From the NCBI GenBank assembly GCA_023381945.1, contig JAMCQY010000102.1, positions 1 through 63,357 on the forward strand: a stretch of DNA of 63,357 nucleotides, written 5' to 3'. A program made the translations under genes and the position numbers. Positions 61,297 through 63,357 of the stretch are shown here, in pieces. Within the stretch, counting starts at the first letter, position 1, and every line of letters begins with the position of its first letter. The notes beneath the pieces are model-generated. The model ran no database searches. It was not told where the DNA came from and was given only the letters and a program-made list of their open reading frames with translations. The stretch comes from Deltaproteobacteria bacterium. GTDB lineage: Bacteria; Desulfobacterota; Desulfobaccia; Desulfobaccales; 0-14-0-80-60-11.

Positions 61297-61504
61297 GGCT
61301 TGAGGTCCTCCGAATTGATGAGATATGCTTGCACAGTATCATATTGCCTGACCCGGCGTAAAGCCAGATGGTCAGCCCGTGAGGGGAATGATATTATGAT
61401 GAAGATCGGGGACCGGGATGCTTAGGACAGAAGGGATTATTAAAGATTAGACTCCGCCCACCCAGGCGTGACGTCTGGGCCATTAAGAAAAATAGGATCA
61501 GATT
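61297..61504. other. Divergent intergenic region
   Basis: 208 bases between the dehydrogenase (minus) and rhodanese (plus) genes. It must hold both promoters. I see no palindrome or consensus promoter strong enough to name. Confidence 0.35.
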
Positions 61505-61906
61505 ATGAAAGGCTTAATTCTTGTGGCAGTGTTATTTTTCATCGCTTGGGACGCACTCTGGTGGCTGCTGGGGGTCAAGCCGCTGTTTCCCTGGCAGCTA
61601 AAAAGGCAGTTATCTGCCGGCGCCCCTGACCTGCTCCTGCTGGATGTGCGGACGCCGGCGGAATTTAACTGGTTTCACTTGCCAAAGGCCCAAAATGCTC
61701 CTAATGTACTCCTGGACGGCGCCAAGATGCCGGCAGCCTCTCCGGAGCAACCGGTGGTGGTCATCTGCATGACCGGCCACCATTCGCCCCTCGTGGCCTA
61801 TGCCCTGAAAAAGCGGGGCTTTAAACAGGTCTATAACTTGACCTGGGGGATGCTGGGCTGGCAGATTTATCGGCTGTTTGCAGGCCCTGCAGCAGGGCAG
61901 CGATAA
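61505..61906 (+). CDS. Membrane-anchored rhodanese-domain protein
   Basis: 133 residues. One N-terminal helix (LILVAVLFFIAWDALWWLLG) precedes a rhodanese domain (LLLLDVRTPAEFNWFHLPKA) with the active Cys in ICMTGHHSPLVAY. The loop CMTGHH has the length of sulfurtransferases rather than phosphatases. It transfers sulfane sulfur from thiosulfate or persulfide, facing the periplasm or cytosol depending on topology. Confidence 0.85.
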   Translation: MKGLILVAVLFFIAWDALWWLLGVKPLFPWQLKRQLSAGAPDLLLLDVRTPAEFNWFHLPKAQNAPNVLLDGAKMPAASPEQPVVVICMTGHHSPLVAYALKKRGFKQVYNLTWGMLGWQIYRLFAGPAAGQR

Positions 61907-61920
61907 GAGCGCCTACAAAT

Positions 61921-61948
61921 AGGGCGGACACATGGGTCCGCCCCTACA
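61921..61948. repeat. Dispersed palindromic repeat
   Basis: GGGCGGACACATGGGTCCGCCC then CTACA, identical over most of its length to the right half of the element at 41802-41860. Confidence 0.75.
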
Positions 61949-61972
61949 AAATGCCAGATTCGAGGTTCCCAT

Positions 61973-63357
61973 ATGGAAATTGCCTTTTTCGGGGCAGCCG
62001 AAACTGTCACCGGTTCCCAACATCTGATCGCGGTGAACGAGCAGAGGATTCTTCTGGATTGCGGCCTGTATGAAGGCAAACGCGACGAGGCGCGGCGGCG
62101 CAACCGGGAATTGCCTTTCGCGGCCAGGCTGGTCGATATGATGGTCTTGTCTCACGCTCATATCGATCATTCCGGGAATATCCCCAACCTGGTGAAGCAT
62201 GGTTTCCGGGGCAAGATCGTCTGCACCACGGCCACCCAGGACTTATGCCGCTATATGCTCCCAGATTCCGGCCATATCCAAGAGGAAGACGTGGAATATG
62301 TCAACCGGCATCTGGCCAGAAACGGCCAGCCCCCGGTCGAGCCCATCTATACCCGGGAAGACGCGGTTAAAAGTCTGCGCAACTTTGAGGGGATCAAATA
62401 TGAACAGCCATACCCGCTGGTGCCAGGCGTCACCCTGACCCTTTACGACGCCGGGCATGTGCTGGGTTCGGCCATTGTCGCCCTGGATTTTAAGAATGAG
62501 AACCGGCGCCTGGTTTATACCGGCGATCTCGGCCGGCCCGAGGCGCCGCTGCTGCGCGACCCCACCGTGCTGCCGGCCGCCGACATCCTCATCATCGAGA
62601 GCACCTACGGCGGCCGGACGCATCCGCCCCGGGAGGACTCGGAGGCGCGGCTCAAAGAGACTATCACGCGGACTGCCAAACGCGGCGGCAAGATTATCAT
62701 TCCGTCCTTTGCCGTGGAACGTACCCAATTTTTGGTCTTTCTGCTGCACAAGCTCTATGAGAAAGGCCTGCTACCCGACATCCCGATCTATGTGGACAGT
62801 CCGCTGGCGGTGGACGTCACCGAGGTGTTTCGCCGCCATACGGATTACTTCGATGACGCCACCCAGAATTATCTCGCCAAGTTGGGCCCCGAAGGGGATA
62901 TCTTCGGCTTCCGCCGGCTGGAATACATCCGGGATGTGGAAGAGTCCAAGAAACTCCACACGCGGAGGGGCCCCTGTGTTATCATCAGCGCCTCGGGCAT
63001 GGCCGAGGCCGGCCGTATCCAGCATCATTTGAAAAATAATATCGAAGATCCCCACAACACTATCATCATTGTTGGCTGGCAGGCGCCCAACACCCTGGGC
63101 CACCGTTTGGTGGACCGGTTGCCAATTGTCAAGATCTTCGGGAGGGAATACCACCGGCGGGCCGAGGTGGTGACGCTCAACGGCTTCAGCGGTCATGCCG
63201 ACCAGCCTGACCTCCTGGACTGGGTGCGCGGCTTTCAAAAACGTCCCGAAAAAATCTTTGTGGTGCATGGCGAGCCGGAGGGGTCCGAGGCCCTGGCCGC
63301 CCGTCTGCGCAATGATTTAGGCTGTAAGAATGTCATCATCCCTACCTTTGGGAGGAC
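61973..63357 (+). CDS. Beta-CASP metallo-beta-lactamase-fold RNase-like protein (incomplete)
   Basis: The frame from ATG 61973 stays open to the window end (461 codons visible), so the C-terminus is missing. N-terminal MEIAFFGAAETVTGSQHLI, zinc motif SHAHIDHSGNIPNL, YDAGHVLGSA, TGDLGRPEAPLL, then the beta-CASP domain with ESTYGGRTHPPRED, IPSFAVERTQ, SASGMAEAGRI and GFSGHADQ. This is the YSH1/CPSF73-like group of bacterial RNases or RNA-processing factors. A palindromic repeat lies just upstream of its start. Confidence 0.93.
   Translation, partial: MEIAFFGAAETVTGSQHLIAVNEQRILLDCGLYEGKRDEARRRNRELPFAARLVDMMVLSHAHIDHSGNIPNLVKHGFRGKIVCTTATQDLCRYMLPDSGHIQEEDVEYVNRHLARNGQPPVEPIYTREDAVKSLRNFEGIKYEQPYPLVPGVTLTLYDAGHVLGSAIVALDFKNENRRLVYTGDLGRPEAPLLRDPTVLPAADILIIESTYGGRTHPPREDSEARLKETITRTAKRGGKIIIPSFAVERTQFLVFLLHKLYEKGLLPDIPIYVDSPLAVDVTEVFRRHTDYFDDATQNYLAKLGPEGDIFGFRRLEYIRDVEESKKLHTRRGPCVIISASGMAEAGRIQHHLKNNIEDPHNTIIIVGWQAPNTLGHRLVDRLPIVKIFGREYHRRAEVVTLNGFSGHADQPDLLDWVRGFQKRPEKIFVVHGEPEGSEALAARLRNDLGCKNVIIPTFGR

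Overview
The window looks like chromosomal DNA from an anaerobic, GC-rich Desulfobacterota bacterium (formerly Deltaproteobacteria). A Desulfobacca-like acetate-oxidising sulfate reducer is my best guess. The basis is a complete bacterial-type acetyl-CoA synthase/CO dehydrogenase operon, a cobalamin riboswitch over an exported CbiK-type chelatase, a sulfide:quinone oxidoreductase-like flavoprotein, sigma-54 and MucR-type regulators, and FeoAB. This is inferred from gene content; no 16S gene or lineage-defining marker is present.

Layout. 0.5-4 kb: multi-sensor histidine kinase and LuxR-type regulator. 4-5.7 kb: DUF2325 protein and a small partner. 5.9-12.6 kb (minus strand): a probable single iron operon, feoA-feoA-feoB-FeoB-associated protein, followed by two HMA-like proteins, two small membrane proteins and a P1B-type ATPase. 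The second half matches the organisation of ferrosome (fez) iron-storage clusters. 12.7-14.7 kb: outer-membrane protein, zinc-ribbon protein and Fur-family regulator with candidate operators. 14.9-24.1 kb: a histidine kinase with two N-terminal Rossmann domains, an NtrC-type regulator and an archaemetzincin, then a sigma-54 promoter with upstream palindromes and an IHF-like site in front of three GcvH-like proteins, an SQR-like flavoprotein and a DUF1641 protein. I read this as one regulated sulfur/redox module and as the most interesting system here.

24.6-30.2 kb: DUF2325 remnant, cobalamin riboswitch, cbiK, an unknown 85-residue protein, and three tandem outer-membrane beta-barrel paralogues, one with a sigma-54 promoter; then tRNA-Gln(TTG). 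30.5-39.2 kb: cooC-acsD-acsA-acsB-acsC-acsE, the carbonyl branch of the Wood-Ljungdahl pathway, ending at a strong terminator. 39.3-47.9 kb: otsA, a decayed family B DNA polymerase fragment, tsaB, rseP, dxr, a TIM-barrel protein, methylmalonyl-CoA epimerase and an M20 peptidase.

48-54.9 kb: a livKHMGF branched-chain amino-acid-type ABC importer carrying a SieB-like (superinfection exclusion) gene between livH and livM. It lies in a dense field of short palindromic repeats and next to a frameshifted REP-associated tyrosine transposase that carries one of its own repeats. 55-63.4 kb: Crp/Fnr and MucR regulators, pheT (without pheS), MerR regulator, L,D-transpeptidase, 2-hydroxyacid dehydrogenase, rhodanese, and a beta-CASP metallo-hydrolase that runs off the window end.
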